DNA of 64,000 nt from assembly GCA_963825345.1 (NCBI GenBank), contig CAWGSQ010000001.1, positions 233,136 to 297,135 on the forward strand, given 5' to 3'. This document shows, in pieces, positions 27,626 through 35,576 of the stretch. The translations under genes were made by a program, and so were the position numbers. Under the pieces are notes generated by a model. That model saw only the letters and a program-made list of their open reading frames with translations. It made no database searches and was not told the DNA's origin. The stretch is from JACVRW01 sp963825345. GTDB lineage: Bacteria > Actinomycetota > Thermoleophilia > Solirubrobacterales > Thermoleophilaceae. How positions within the stretch are numbered: position 1 is the first letter of the stretch; each line of letters begins with the position of its first letter.

Positions 27626-29038
27626 GTGATTTTTCGAGCGCTGTCCTCCGCTGCCGTCCTCCTCGCCATCTCCGTCGCTCCCGCGGCCGCGGCCTTCACG
27701 CCCGGCGCAGCCGGCGCCGGCGATCCGTTCTACCCGAACGCGGGCAACGGCGGCTACGAGGTTCGCCACTACTCGCTGAAGCTCGACTACGAGCCGCGGA
27801 ACGAGCAGCTCGCGGGCGACGCGACGATCAGCGCACGCGCGACGCAGGATCTGTCTAGCTTCAACCTCGACCTGCGCGGGTTCAAGGTGAGCAGCGTGAC
27901 CGTGAACGGCAGCTCCGCCTCGTTCACCCGCAAGGATCAGGAGCTGACCATCACCCCCTCCGCGGGGCTCCGCCGCAACCGCGACTTCACGGTGCGCGTG
28001 GTCTACGCCGGCCATGCGAACTACGTGGTCGACCCCGACAAGTCGAAGGACGGCTGGATTCCCACGGACGACGGCGCATTCGTCGTGAACGAGCCGCAGG
28101 GCTCGCCGACCTGGTTCCCGGCGAACGACACGCCGAAGGACTTCGCGACCTACGACTTCGCCATCACGGTCCCCGAGGGCAGGACCGCGCTCGCGAACGG
28201 CACCTTCGTCTCGCAGACCGACAACGGCGACACGACCACCTGGCGCTGGCGCGAGGACCGGCCGATGGTCACCTACCTCACCACGGCGACGAACGGCTTC
28301 TTCGAGTTGCGCACGGGCACGATTGCCGGCGTGCCCGAGTACAACGCCGTCGATCCGAACACCCGCCGCTTCGGCCAGAAGAACCCTGAGCCGGAGCTGG
28401 CATGGTCGCGGCTCGCCGTGCAGCCCGAGGCTCTCCAGTTCCTCATCGACCTGTACGGGCCGTATCCATTCGACAGCGTCGGCGCCATCGTGGACTACGC
28501 GCCGAACGTCTTCTACTCGCTCGAGTCCCAGACGAAGCCCAACTACTGGGTCATCCCAAGCCAGCTCACGATCGTCCACGAGCTTGCCCACATGTGGTTC
28601 GGCGACGCCGTGGTCCTCGAGCGCTGGCCCGACATGTGGCTGAACGAGGGCTTCGCCACGTGGTCGGAGTGGATCTGGACGGAGTCGCGGCCTGGTGGCA
28701 AGAGCGCGGCGCAGCAGTTCGACGAGCTCTACGCAACCCCGGAGGACTCCGCCGCCGGCCAGGACCTCTGGTTCCCCGCGCCGAATCGGCTGGCCGACGC
28801 CTCGGAGCTCTTCCACACCCCCGTCTACGACCGCGGCGCGATGACCCTCCAGGCGCTGCGCGAGAAGGTCGGCGAGGAGACGTTCCTCACGATCGTCCGC
28901 AGCTGGTACGCGGAGAATCGCCACTCCAACGTGACCACGGCCGACTTCATCGCGCTCGCCGAGCGGGTGAGCGGCCAGCAGCTGGATCAGTTCTTCGACG
29001 CGTGGCTGTTCCAGGAGGGCAGGCCGACCTCCTGGTAG
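27626..29038 (+). CDS. Secreted M1-family zinc metallopeptidase
   Basis: 470 residues from GTG with signal peptide VIFRALSSAAVLLAISVAPAAAA. The N-terminal beta domain (YEVRHYSLKLDYEP) is followed by a gluzincin catalytic domain with zinc site HELAHMWFGD and the third ligand Glu in WLNEGFATWSEW. The usual GAMEN exopeptidase loop is replaced by FYSLESQTKP. The large C-terminal helical domain of aminopeptidase N is absent, as in other short actinobacterial M1 proteins. The role is probably extracellular peptide trimming for nutrition. It is a single gene. Confidence 0.93.
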   Translation: MIFRALSSAAVLLAISVAPAAAAFTPGAAGAGDPFYPNAGNGGYEVRHYSLKLDYEPRNEQLAGDATISARATQDLSSFNLDLRGFKVSSVTVNGSSASFTRKDQELTITPSAGLRRNRDFTVRVVYAGHANYVVDPDKSKDGWIPTDDGAFVVNEPQGSPTWFPANDTPKDFATYDFAITVPEGRTALANGTFVSQTDNGDTTTWRWREDRPMVTYLTTATNGFFELRTGTIAGVPEYNAVDPNTRRFGQKNPEPELAWSRLAVQPEALQFLIDLYGPYPFDSVGAIVDYAPNVFYSLESQTKPNYWVIPSQLTIVHELAHMWFGDAVVLERWPDMWLNEGFATWSEWIWTESRPGGKSAAQQFDELYATPEDSAAGQDLWFPAPNRLADASELFHTPVYDRGAMTLQALREKVGEETFLTIVRSWYAENRHSNVTTADFIALAERVSGQQLDQFFDAWLFQEGRPTSW

Positions 29039-29040
29039 CC

Positions 29041-29077
29041 GGATCGGAGGTGGTTATCGGATCGGGGGGTGGTTATC
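29041..29077. repeat. Imperfect direct repeat after the M1 gene
   Basis: Two adjacent copies of GGATCGG(A/G)GGTGGTTATC, 18 and 19 bases long, directly follow the M1 stop. The rest of the 29039-29273 gap is GC-rich, with no gene I can support. Close to pdxS there is a possible -10 element (TATTCT, 29266-29271). Confidence 0.5.
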
Positions 29078-29279
29078 CATCGACCATCCTGTCCTGACTA
29101 CCGTATGGGTCTACTAGGCAGGACGGTCGACGGGTTGCGGCCGGCCGCGGAAGCCGCGCCGGGCGGGCTGCACGCCGACTGGCCGCACGGGCCAGCGGCG
29201 GGGCCCGCTGTCCGCCTGAGCGGCAGAACTTGGCCGCCTGGTCGGGGCCGGGGCGGGCGGCGGGCTATTCTGAGTGGAC

Positions 29280-30164
29280 ATGGAGACCGGCACCTTCAGA
29301 GTCAAGGCGGGCCTTGCCGAGATGCTCAAGGGCGGCGTGATCATGGACGTGGTCACGCCCGAGCAGGCGAAGGTCGCGGAGGCGGCCGGTGCGGCCGCGG
29401 TGATGGCGCTCGAGCGCGTTCCGGCGGACATCCGCCGTGACGGCGGGGTGGCGCGGATGAGCGACCCCACGATGATCGAGAGCATCAAGGAGGCCGTCTC
29501 GATTCCGGTGATGGCCAAGGCGCGCATCGGACACTTCGTGGAGGCGCAGGTGCTCGAGGCGCTCGACGTGGACTACATCGACGAGTCCGAGGTTCTGACC
29601 CCGGCCGACGAGGCGCACCACATCGACAAGTGGGCCTTCAAGGTCCCGTTCGTGTGCGGCGCCACCAACCTCGGCGAGGCGCTGCGGCGGATCGGCGAGG
29701 GCGCGGCGATGATCCGCTCCAAGGGCGAGGCCGGGACGGGGAACGTGGTCGAGGCGGTCCGACACATCCGGCTGATCACCGGCGAGGTGCGCCGGCTCCA
29801 GTCGCTCAGCGAGATGGAGCTGCCGGGCGCCGCCAAGGAGCTGCAGGCTCCACTCGAGCTGGTGAAGGAAGTGGCCGAGCGAGGCAGCCTGCCCGTGGTG
29901 CTCTTCTGCGCGGGCGGGATCGCCACCCCGGCGGACGCCGCGCTGATGATGCAGCTGGGCGCCGAGGGCAACTTCGTGGGCTCGGGCATCTTCAAGTCCT
30001 CCGACCCGGAGCGGCGTGCCCGCGCGATCGTCGAGGCCACGACCCACTTCGAGGATCCCGAGCGCGTCGCGGCCGCCTCGCGCGAGCTCGGTGAGGCGAT
30101 GCCGGGCATCGAGATCGGCACGCTCCAGGAAAACGGCGGGCTGCTCCAAAACCGCGGCTGGTGA
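29280..30164 (+). CDS. pdxS: Pyridoxal 5'-phosphate synthase, lyase subunit
   Basis: Builds PLP from ribose 5-phosphate, glyceraldehyde 3-phosphate and ammonia supplied by PdxT. The TIM barrel shows GLAEMLKGGVIMDVVTPEQA, ALERVPADIR and catalytic lysines in VMAKARIGHFVEAQVLE and IRSKGEAGTGN. The C-terminal GSGIFKS/PE segment is present. From ATG 29280 it is 294 residues; GTG 29274 would add two. The TATTCT at 29266-29271 would place the transcript start at about the ATG, compatible with a leaderless message. It overlaps pdxT by 4 bp, forming the classical pdxST operon. Confidence 0.97.
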   Translation: METGTFRVKAGLAEMLKGGVIMDVVTPEQAKVAEAAGAAAVMALERVPADIRRDGGVARMSDPTMIESIKEAVSIPVMAKARIGHFVEAQVLEALDVDYIDESEVLTPADEAHHIDKWAFKVPFVCGATNLGEALRRIGEGAAMIRSKGEAGTGNVVEAVRHIRLITGEVRRLQSLSEMELPGAAKELQAPLELVKEVAERGSLPVVLFCAGGIATPADAALMMQLGAEGNFVGSGIFKSSDPERRARAIVEATTHFEDPERVAAASRELGEAMPGIEIGTLQENGGLLQNRGW

Positions 30165-30703
30165 GGATCGGAGTACTCGCCCTGCAGGGCGGGTTCGAGG
30201 CTCACTCAAAGGCGCTGACCGAGCTCGGTGCGGATGTGCGCGAGGTGCGCACGCCCGCGGACCTCGAGAACATCAATGCCCTGGTCATTCCGGGCGGCGA
30301 GTCCACCACCATCGGGCTCGGCGTGGAGCGCGAGGGACTGGCGGATCCGCTCGCGCAATTCGTTAAGAGCGGCCGTCCCGTACTCGGCACCTGCGCCGGA
30401 ATGATCATGCTCGATCGCGAGCACCTCGGACTGCTCGACATCTCGGTACGCCGCAACGCGTTCGGGCGCCAGCTCGCCTCGTTCGAGGCCGAGCTCGACT
30501 TCGAGGGCTCGCCGCTGCACGCGATCTTCATTCGAGCCCCGTGGGTCGAGGACGCGGGAGCGGGAGTGGAGGTGCTCGCGGAGGTGGACGGGCATCCGGT
30601 CGCGGTCCGCCAGGGCAACATCATGGCCGTGGCCTTTCACCCAGAGCTGACGGACGAACGCCGGTTGCATCAATGGCTTCTGGATAGGGTCCAGGACGCA
30701 TGA
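30161..30703 (+). CDS. pdxT: Pyridoxal 5'-phosphate synthase, glutaminase subunit
   Basis: A class I glutaminase of 180 residues that feeds ammonia to PdxS. Visible features are the start VRIGVLALQGGFEAH, the oxyanion GGEST motif (IPGGESTTIG), the nucleophile Cys in GTCAGMIML and the His/Glu pair in FHPELTDERRLH. The GTG start overlaps the pdxS stop (GTGA), and its own stop overlaps the next gene (ATGA), so at least three genes are coupled. Confidence 0.97.
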   Translation: MRIGVLALQGGFEAHSKALTELGADVREVRTPADLENINALVIPGGESTTIGLGVEREGLADPLAQFVKSGRPVLGTCAGMIMLDREHLGLLDISVRRNAFGRQLASFEAELDFEGSPLHAIFIRAPWVEDAGAGVEVLAEVDGHPVAVRQGNIMAVAFHPELTDERRLHQWLLDRVQDA

Positions 30704-31803
30704 GGGACCACCGCGCCGAGGCGCTCGCACAGATCCTTGTTCGCTACTCGACCAAGGTGAAGAAGGGCGACGTGTGCTCGATCGCCTCCACCGCGGCGGC
30801 CGAGCCGCTCGTCCAGGCGATCTACGAGGAGGTCCTGCGGGCGGGAGGCCTCCCCATCATGCAGTTGCAGACGAGCGGCGCGCAGGCGGCGTTCTACGAG
30901 CTTGCGAGCGACGAGCAGCTCGACTGGGTGCCGCCGACCACCGAGTGGACGGTCGAGAACGCCGACGTTCACATCTCTGTGATGGCCTCCCTGAACACGC
31001 GCGAGCTCTCCACGGCTGACCCGAAGAAGCAGGCGCGCTCGCAGAAGGCGCGCAAGCAGATCATGGAGACCTCGATGCGGCGAGCCGCGGAGGGCGGCTA
31101 CCGCTGGTCGCTCACGCTGTTCCCGACGCACGCATTTGCGAGCGAGGCGGGCATGTCGCTCTCGAGCTACGAGGACTTCTATTACGCGGCCTGCCTCGCC
31201 CTCGACGGGGATCCAGTGACCGCGTGGGAGCGCCAGTCGGAGCAGGTGCGGCGGCTAACGGACTGGGTGCAGGGCAAGGAGGAGGTCCGCGTCCAGGCGG
31301 AGGGCACGGACATCACGCTGGGGGTGGCGGAGCGCAATTGGATCCCGTGCGTCGGCGAGCACAACATGCCCGACGGCGAGTTCTTCACCGGCCCGGTCGA
31401 GGACTCCGTGAACGGCGAGATCGTGTTCTCGTTCCCGGCGAGCTACGGCGGCCGCACCGTGTCCGGCGTGCGCATGCGCTTCGAGGACGGCAAGGTGGTG
31501 GACGCCTCGGCCGAGCAGGGCGAGGAGTTCCTGATCGAGATGCTGGATACCGACGAGGGCGCGCGCCGGCTGGGCGAGCTCGGAATCGGCACGAACTTCG
31601 GCATCGCCACCGCCACCAAGGAGATCCTGCTCGACGAGAAGATCGGCGGCACGGTCCACATGGCGATCGGGATGGCCTATCCGGAGAGCGGCGGCACGAA
31701 CAGCTCGGCCGTGCACTGGGACATGGTCTGCGACCTGCGCCGCGGCGGCTCGATCAGCGTGGACGGCGAAGAGCTGCAGCGCGACGGCAAATTCTTGGTG
31801 TAG
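30700..31803 (+). CDS. M29-family metallo-aminopeptidase
   Basis: 367 residues resembling thermophilic aminopeptidase T/S (M29). The metal-binding C-terminal half shows VEDSVNGEIVFSFPASYGG (Glu ligands), NFGIATATKEILLDEKIGGTVHMAIG (Glu and His) and SSAVHWDMVCDLR (His, Asp). It removes N-terminal residues from peptides in the cytoplasm. The ATGA overlap with pdxT places it in the same operon, although no direct link to vitamin B6 synthesis is known to me. Confidence 0.93.
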   Translation: MRDHRAEALAQILVRYSTKVKKGDVCSIASTAAAEPLVQAIYEEVLRAGGLPIMQLQTSGAQAAFYELASDEQLDWVPPTTEWTVENADVHISVMASLNTRELSTADPKKQARSQKARKQIMETSMRRAAEGGYRWSLTLFPTHAFASEAGMSLSSYEDFYYAACLALDGDPVTAWERQSEQVRRLTDWVQGKEEVRVQAEGTDITLGVAERNWIPCVGEHNMPDGEFFTGPVEDSVNGEIVFSFPASYGGRTVSGVRMRFEDGKVVDASAEQGEEFLIEMLDTDEGARRLGELGIGTNFGIATATKEILLDEKIGGTVHMAIGMAYPESGGTNSSAVHWDMVCDLRRGGSISVDGEELQRDGKFLV

Positions 31804-31806
31804 GGC

Positions 31807-32217
31807 CTAGCGGATCCGGCGGGTCACGTCGCGGCCGGGGCCGCCGTGGAACGTCACCGCGATGCGGCCGATCACGGTCATGCGGTCGTTGCCCGCCCCG
31901 CCGTACATGACGATGCGCCTCACGCCGGCCGCACGGCAGCTCACAATCCGCGGGCCGAGCGCCACGCAGCGGCGTCCCGGCCGCAGGCGCGCCAGTCCGT
32001 CCCGCACCACCCAGCGGCGCCCTCGCTTGCGTGCGGTGCCGACGTAGGTGTGTCCGTCGTCCGTCACGGCCCGGGGATCGCCGAACCACGACCATGCGCC
32101 GTCACCTACGGGCCGCTCGGCCGCGCCCGCCGACGCCGCCGCCAGCAGGGCGACAAGGGCCGCCGCCGCTGCTGCACCGAGCCTCACTCGTGTTGAGGCT
32201 AGCCCCGCGGGTGGCAT
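31807..32217 (-). CDS. Small secreted protein with BNR_4-like start and one RTX-like motif
   Basis: 136 residues from the ATG at 32217, which opens a signal peptide (MPPAGLASTRVRLGAAAAAALVALLAAASAGA). The mature start GDGAWSWFGDPRAVTDDGHTYVG looks like the first strands of BNR_4-type propellers. The protein is far too short for a propeller and instead ends in a Cys pair and one RTX-like turn (YGGAGNDRMTVIG). It may be a remnant or a stand-alone adhesion module. Its 3' end is 3 bp from the convergent M29 gene. Confidence 0.6.
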   Translation of the reverse strand: MPPAGLASTRVRLGAAAAAALVALLAAASAGAAERPVGDGAWSWFGDPRAVTDDGHTYVGTARKRGRRWVVRDGLARLRPGRRCVALGPRIVSCRAAGVRRIVMYGGAGNDRMTVIGRIAVTFHGGPGRDVTRRIR

Positions 32218-32228
32218 TTGCCGACCCG

Positions 32229-33272
32229 CTAAGCGTGTATGGCGCGCTTGAGGTCGCGCTTCTGCGCAAGCAGGCGAGCGTCGGCGCACGCCACGAGCCC
32301 GTCCGGCGTGCGGGCGTCGTCGGGGGCGAGCGCGGCCGAGTAGCTGGCGGCGGGCTCGATCGACTCGCGCAGGTCGCGCAGCAGTCGCAGCACGCCGGCC
32401 GGGCCTGCGCCGGGGGCGATGAGCGCGAACTCGTCACCGCCGATACGGGCGAGACAGTCGCCCTGCCGCGCCACGCGGGCCGCCGCAACGGCCACGGACT
32501 GGAGCACCGCGTCCCCGGCGGGGTGGCCCTGCTCGTCGTTAACGCGCTTGAAGTCGTCCAGGTCGATGAGTATGAGCGCGTAGGGATCGCCCGTCGCCGC
32601 CGCGCGCGCGAGCGCGAGATCGAAGCCGCGCCGGTTAGCCACCCCGGTGAGCGGGTCGAGCTCCGCCATCGTGCGCTGGTGCTGCTCGGCGCGTACGAGG
32701 CGGCCCTTGAGGAACTGGACGGCGACCGTGGCCCCACCCACCGCGAGCACGAACATCAGGAGCCGAGCGGGGTAGCCCACCGCGAGCGCGCGCTCGTCGT
32801 AGAGGAGCGGGGTGGAATATGCGACCCCGAATAGCGCCATCAGCGGCCAGGCGAGCCGCGGCGGGAAGAAGTACGAGATGAACAGCGCGGTGAAGATCAT
32901 CACCGGCTGGATGAAGCTCGTGGAGCCGCCGGTTGCCCAGAGCGAGAGCGCGACGACGGGCATCATGACCGCGGTCACGAGCGCGCGCATCTCGATCGCC
33001 ATGCCGCGACCGCGCGAGGCCATGACCAGGCAGAAGGCGCCCCAGACGATGGCGAAGAAGCCAAGGGCGAGCGCGAGCACGACGTGGCTGCGGTCGGAGC
33101 CGGGCAGCGCCAGCGCCACGCCCCCGAAGACTCCCGTGGCCGTCCACATCAATCCGGACGTGAAATCCGGCAGCGGGCCGTCGTCCCACGGATTGCCATC
33201 GGCGTGGAGCGGGCGGCTGAGGCTCTCTCTGAAGCCGAGCATGGTTGTGAAGAACATCGGCTTTCTGTCCAT
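32229..33272 (-). CDS. Membrane diguanylate cyclase (GGDEF)
   Basis: 347 residues from the ATG at 33272 (MDRKPMFFTTML); ATG 33257 is an alternative. About five or six hydrophobic helices (residues 40-190) form a membrane sensor part. A GGDEF domain follows: LDPLTGVANRRGFD, then the active site RIGGDEF at about 277-282. An inhibitory I-site RQGD lies five residues before GGDEF, so the enzyme should make cyclic di-GMP and be product-inhibited. The end (ADARLLAQKRDLKRAIHA) is a slightly degenerate version of the usual ADxALYxAK. The start is 13 bp from divergent yebC. An HD-GYP protein 11 kb away could be the counter-acting enzyme. Confidence 0.9.
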   Translation of the reverse strand: MDRKPMFFTTMLGFRESLSRPLHADGNPWDDGPLPDFTSGLMWTATGVFGGVALALPGSDRSHVVLALALGFFAIVWGAFCLVMASRGRGMAIEMRALVTAVMMPVVALSLWATGGSTSFIQPVMIFTALFISYFFPPRLAWPLMALFGVAYSTPLLYDERALAVGYPARLLMFVLAVGGATVAVQFLKGRLVRAEQHQRTMAELDPLTGVANRRGFDLALARAAATGDPYALILIDLDDFKRVNDEQGHPAGDAVLQSVAVAAARVARQGDCLARIGGDEFALIAPGAGPAGVLRLLRDLRESIEPAASYSAALAPDDARTPDGLVACADARLLAQKRDLKRAIHA

Positions 33273-33285
33273 AGACTTGAAGGCC

Positions 33286-34038
33286 ATGTCTGGGCATTCG
33301 AAGTGGGCATCGATCAAGCACAAGAAGAAAGCGGTCGACGCCAAGCGCGGCGCGCTCTTCACGAAGCTCACCCGCGCGATCACCGTGGCGGCCCGCGAGG
33401 GCGGGGGAGACCCGGACGGAAACCCGGCTCTGGCACTCGCGATTCAGAAGGCGCGCGACGCCTCGATGCCGAAGGACAACATCGAGCGCGCGGTGTCGAA
33501 GGGGACCGGCGCGGACTCCGACGCGGACGCCTTCGAGGCGGTTCTGTACGAGGGCTACGGCCCCGGCGGGGTGGCGATCCTCGTGGAGGCGCTCACCGAT
33601 AACCGCAACCGCACGGGCTCCGAGGTGCGGAACGCCTTCACAAAGCACGGCGGCAATCTCGGCGAGCCGGGCTCGGTGGCCTGGACCTTCGAGAAGAAGG
33701 GCGAGATCGTGGTGGATGGGTCGCGCTACTCGGAGGATGACCTGCTGGTGGCGATCGACGCCGGCGCCGAGGACGTGGCCCTTGACGGCGACATCTGGGA
33801 GATCGTGACCGGGCCGGCGGAGCTCGCGGCGGTCCGCAGGGCGATCGAGGACGCGGGTGTGCAGATCGAGTCGGCCGAACTGGTCCAGAGGCCCACCACG
33901 CGGACGCCGGTCGAGGAGGACCGGGTCGGCACCCTGATGCGCCTGATCGACGCGCTCGAGGAGAACGACGACGTGCAGGGCGTACACGCGAACTTCGACG
34001 TGGACGCCGAGGTGCTCGAGCGGGTGGCCGCCGCGTGA
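33286..34038 (+). CDS. yebC: YebC/PmpR-family protein
   Basis: 250 residues starting MSGHSKWASIKHKKKAVDAKRG, the invariant TACO1/YebC signature. GPGGVAILVEALTDNRNRT and GSVAWTFEKKG follow. YebC proteins have been described as DNA-binding regulators, and in recent work as translation factors that relieve ribosome stalling at proline runs. In Actinobacteria yebC regularly sits just before ruvC, as here. The long open frame upstream of 33286 is a shadow of the diguanylate cyclase. The stop overlaps the DoxX-like gene (GTGA). Confidence 0.97.
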   Translation: MSGHSKWASIKHKKKAVDAKRGALFTKLTRAITVAAREGGGDPDGNPALALAIQKARDASMPKDNIERAVSKGTGADSDADAFEAVLYEGYGPGGVAILVEALTDNRNRTGSEVRNAFTKHGGNLGEPGSVAWTFEKKGEIVVDGSRYSEDDLLVAIDAGAEDVALDGDIWEIVTGPAELAAVRRAIEDAGVQIESAELVQRPTTRTPVEEDRVGTLMRLIDALEENDDVQGVHANFDVDAEVLERVAAA

Positions 34039-34379
34039 GGATCGCGGCCGCCGTGTTCTGGATGTTCGCGGGCGCGATGCATTTCGTGATCCCGCGCCAG
34101 TACCAGGCGATCGTGCCGCCCTCGATCGCGCGCTGGAAGAAGGAGGTCGTGGTGGCGAGCGGGCTAGCGGAGATCGCCGGCGGTGTGGCGATCCTGCCCG
34201 AGCGGACGCGCCGCGGCGCGCGCTGGTGGCTCCTGGCGACGCTGGTGGCGGTCTACCCGGCCAACATCCACATGGCCCTCAACTCGAAGGACTTCCCGAA
34301 GATCCCGCCGGCCGCGCTGTGGGCGCGGCTGCCGGTCCAAGGACTGTTCGCGCTGCTCACCTGGCGCGGCACGCACTAA
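34035..34379 (+). CDS. DoxX-like small membrane protein
   Basis: 114 residues with about four hydrophobic helices (AAAVFWMFAGAMHFVIP, GLAEIAGGVAILPE, WWLLATLVAVYPANIHMAL, LPVQGLFALLTW). The FAGAMHF and YPANIHMAL segments are characteristic of the DoxX_2 group. The role is unknown; family members are linked to redox or quinone-related membrane functions. The GTG start overlaps the yebC stop by 4 bp. Confidence 0.88.
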   Translation: MRIAAAVFWMFAGAMHFVIPRQYQAIVPPSIARWKKEVVVASGLAEIAGGVAILPERTRRGARWWLLATLVAVYPANIHMALNSKDFPKIPPAALWARLPVQGLFALLTWRGTH

Positions 34380-34474
34380 GTCGCGGACGCTTAAGGGGTC
34401 AGACCCCTTGAGTCGCGGACGCTCAGGGGGTCAGACCCCTTGAGTCGCGGACGCTTAAGGGGTCTGACCCCGGG
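34379..34474. repeat. Three tandem 32-bp repeats with a GGGGTCAGACCCC palindrome
   Basis: Exactly three 32-base units (34379-34410, 34411-34442, 34443-34474), each beginning AGTCGCGGACGCT(T/C)A. Each contains a near-perfect dyad; unit 1 has AAGGGGTCAGACCCCTT. The third unit diverges at its end (TCTGACCCCGGG). The units lie between the DoxX-like stop and ruvC. Each can form a strong hairpin, so the array might terminate or stabilise transcripts, or be a REP-like mobile repeat. No spacers separate the units, so it is not a CRISPR array. Confidence 0.9.
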
Positions 34475-34511
34475 GAGGCGTCCGCCGCTCCGCGCAGAAT
34501 CACCTTCATTG

Positions 34512-35001
34512 GTGATCATCCTCGGCATCGATCCCGGCACCGCGCATACGGGCTATGGCGTGGTGATCTCGCACGGGACCCGGCTGGCGGCTCTCGACGG
34601 CGGCGTCATAGAGACGCGCGCGGGCGTGCCGCTGGAGCGGCGCCTTGCGGACATCCACGCGCGTGTGTGCGACCTGATCCGCGAGCACGAGCCCGCCGCG
34701 CTGGCGGTCGAGGACCTCTACTTCGGCCGCAACGCCCACAGCGCCTTCGCGGTCGGTCAGGCCCGCGGGTGTCGTGCTCCTGTCCGCGGGCATGGCGGGC
34801 ATCCCGTGCTTCTCGTACACGCCTCAGGCGGTCAAGCAGGCCGTATGCGGCAGCGGCTCGGCAGCGAAGGAGCAGGTGCAGCGCATGGTCGGCACGCTGC
34901 TGTCGCTGCCGGAGCCGCCGAGACCCGACCACGCCGCCGACGCGCTCGCCGTGGCCATCTGCCACGCGAACGGCGCCCCACTTAAGGCGGCACTCGGATG
35001 A
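34512..35001 (+). CDS. ruvC: Holliday junction resolvase RuvC, one frameshift
   Basis: Cuts Holliday junctions delivered by RuvAB. From the GTG at 34512 the protein reads VIILGIDPGTAHTGYGVV (first catalytic Asp) and AALAVEDLYFGRNAHSAFAVGQARG (catalytic Glu). It then continues in the next frame with VVLLSAGMAGIPCFSYTPQAVKQ and the last acidic site RPDHAADALAVAICHAN. Removing one G from GGG at 34767-34769 restores a full RuvC of about 163 residues. All active-site residues are present, so I take this as a sequencing insertion, not a dead gene. The stop overlaps ruvA by 4 bp. Confidence 0.93.
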
Positions 35002-35576
35002 TCTCCTCAATCCGCGGAGAGGTTCTGTCCCGGCTGCCGGGTGACGTCGTGATCGAAGCCGCGGGCGTGGGCTATCGCCTCGCGGTCTCCTCCGAGACGC
35101 TCAGCTCGGTGCCCAGCCCGGGGCAGCAGGCCACGCTTCTCACCCATCTCGTCATGCGCGACGACGCCATGAACCTCTACGGCTTCTCCTCCGAGGCCGA
35201 GCGCGAGCTGTTCCTGATGCTGATCGGAGTGCAGAGCGTCGGTCCGAAGGTGGCGCTGGCGGTGCTGTCCGGCGGCGCTCCCCGCGAGCTCCTGAACGCG
35301 ATCGCCACCGGGGACACCGCGCGCTTCCAGGCTGTGCCGGGCATCGGCAAGCGGACCGCGGAGCGCATCATCGTCGAGCTGCGCGAGAAGGTGGCCGGCA
35401 AGGCCACCGACGACATCGTGGTGCGGCGCACCGCCTCCGACGACCCGCGCACGCTCGCGCGCGAGGGCCTCCTCGGGCTCGGCTTCACGCCCCAGGAGGC
35501 CGACAGGCTGCTCGACCAGACAGCGGGCGAGACTCCAGAGGCGCTCATCGAGGGCGCGCTGAGGGCCGCACGGTGA
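34998..35576 (+). CDS. ruvA: Holliday junction branch migration protein RuvA
   Basis: 192 residues. An N-terminal OB fold (MISSIRGEVLSRLPGDVVIEAAGVGYRL) is followed by two helix-hairpin-helix motifs (LIGVQSVGPKVALAVLS, FQAVPGIGKRTAERIIVEL). A flexible linker and the C-terminal RuvB-contacting domain (AREGLLGLGFTPQEADRLL) complete the protein. It binds four-way junctions as a tetramer and loads RuvB. ATGA and GTGA overlaps with ruvC and ruvB make a tight operon. Confidence 0.97.
   Translation: MISSIRGEVLSRLPGDVVIEAAGVGYRLAVSSETLSSVPSPGQQATLLTHLVMRDDAMNLYGFSSEAERELFLMLIGVQSVGPKVALAVLSGGAPRELLNAIATGDTARFQAVPGIGKRTAERIIVELREKVAGKATDDIVVRRTASDDPRTLAREGLLGLGFTPQEADRLLDQTAGETPEALIEGALRAAR

Noticed and set aside
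27155..28924. Long minus-strand open frame of 589 codons opposite the RpiR and M1 genes
   Set aside because: It spans two unrelated genes, has a His/Arg/Val shadow composition and shows no domain; the plus-strand genes are certain.
29100..29273. A small gene before pdxS starting at the ATG near 29104
   Set aside because: Its frame runs into pdxS in the wrong phase and its translation is Arg/Gly/Pro shadow sequence with no ribosome site.
34379..34474. CRISPR array
   Set aside because: The 32-bp units are contiguous with no unique spacers, and no cas genes are present.
34512..35001. Programmed +1 frameshift in ruvC
   Set aside because: There is no slippery sequence with an adjacent in-frame stop; the same kind of one-base excess recurs in unrelated genes, so sequencing error is simpler.
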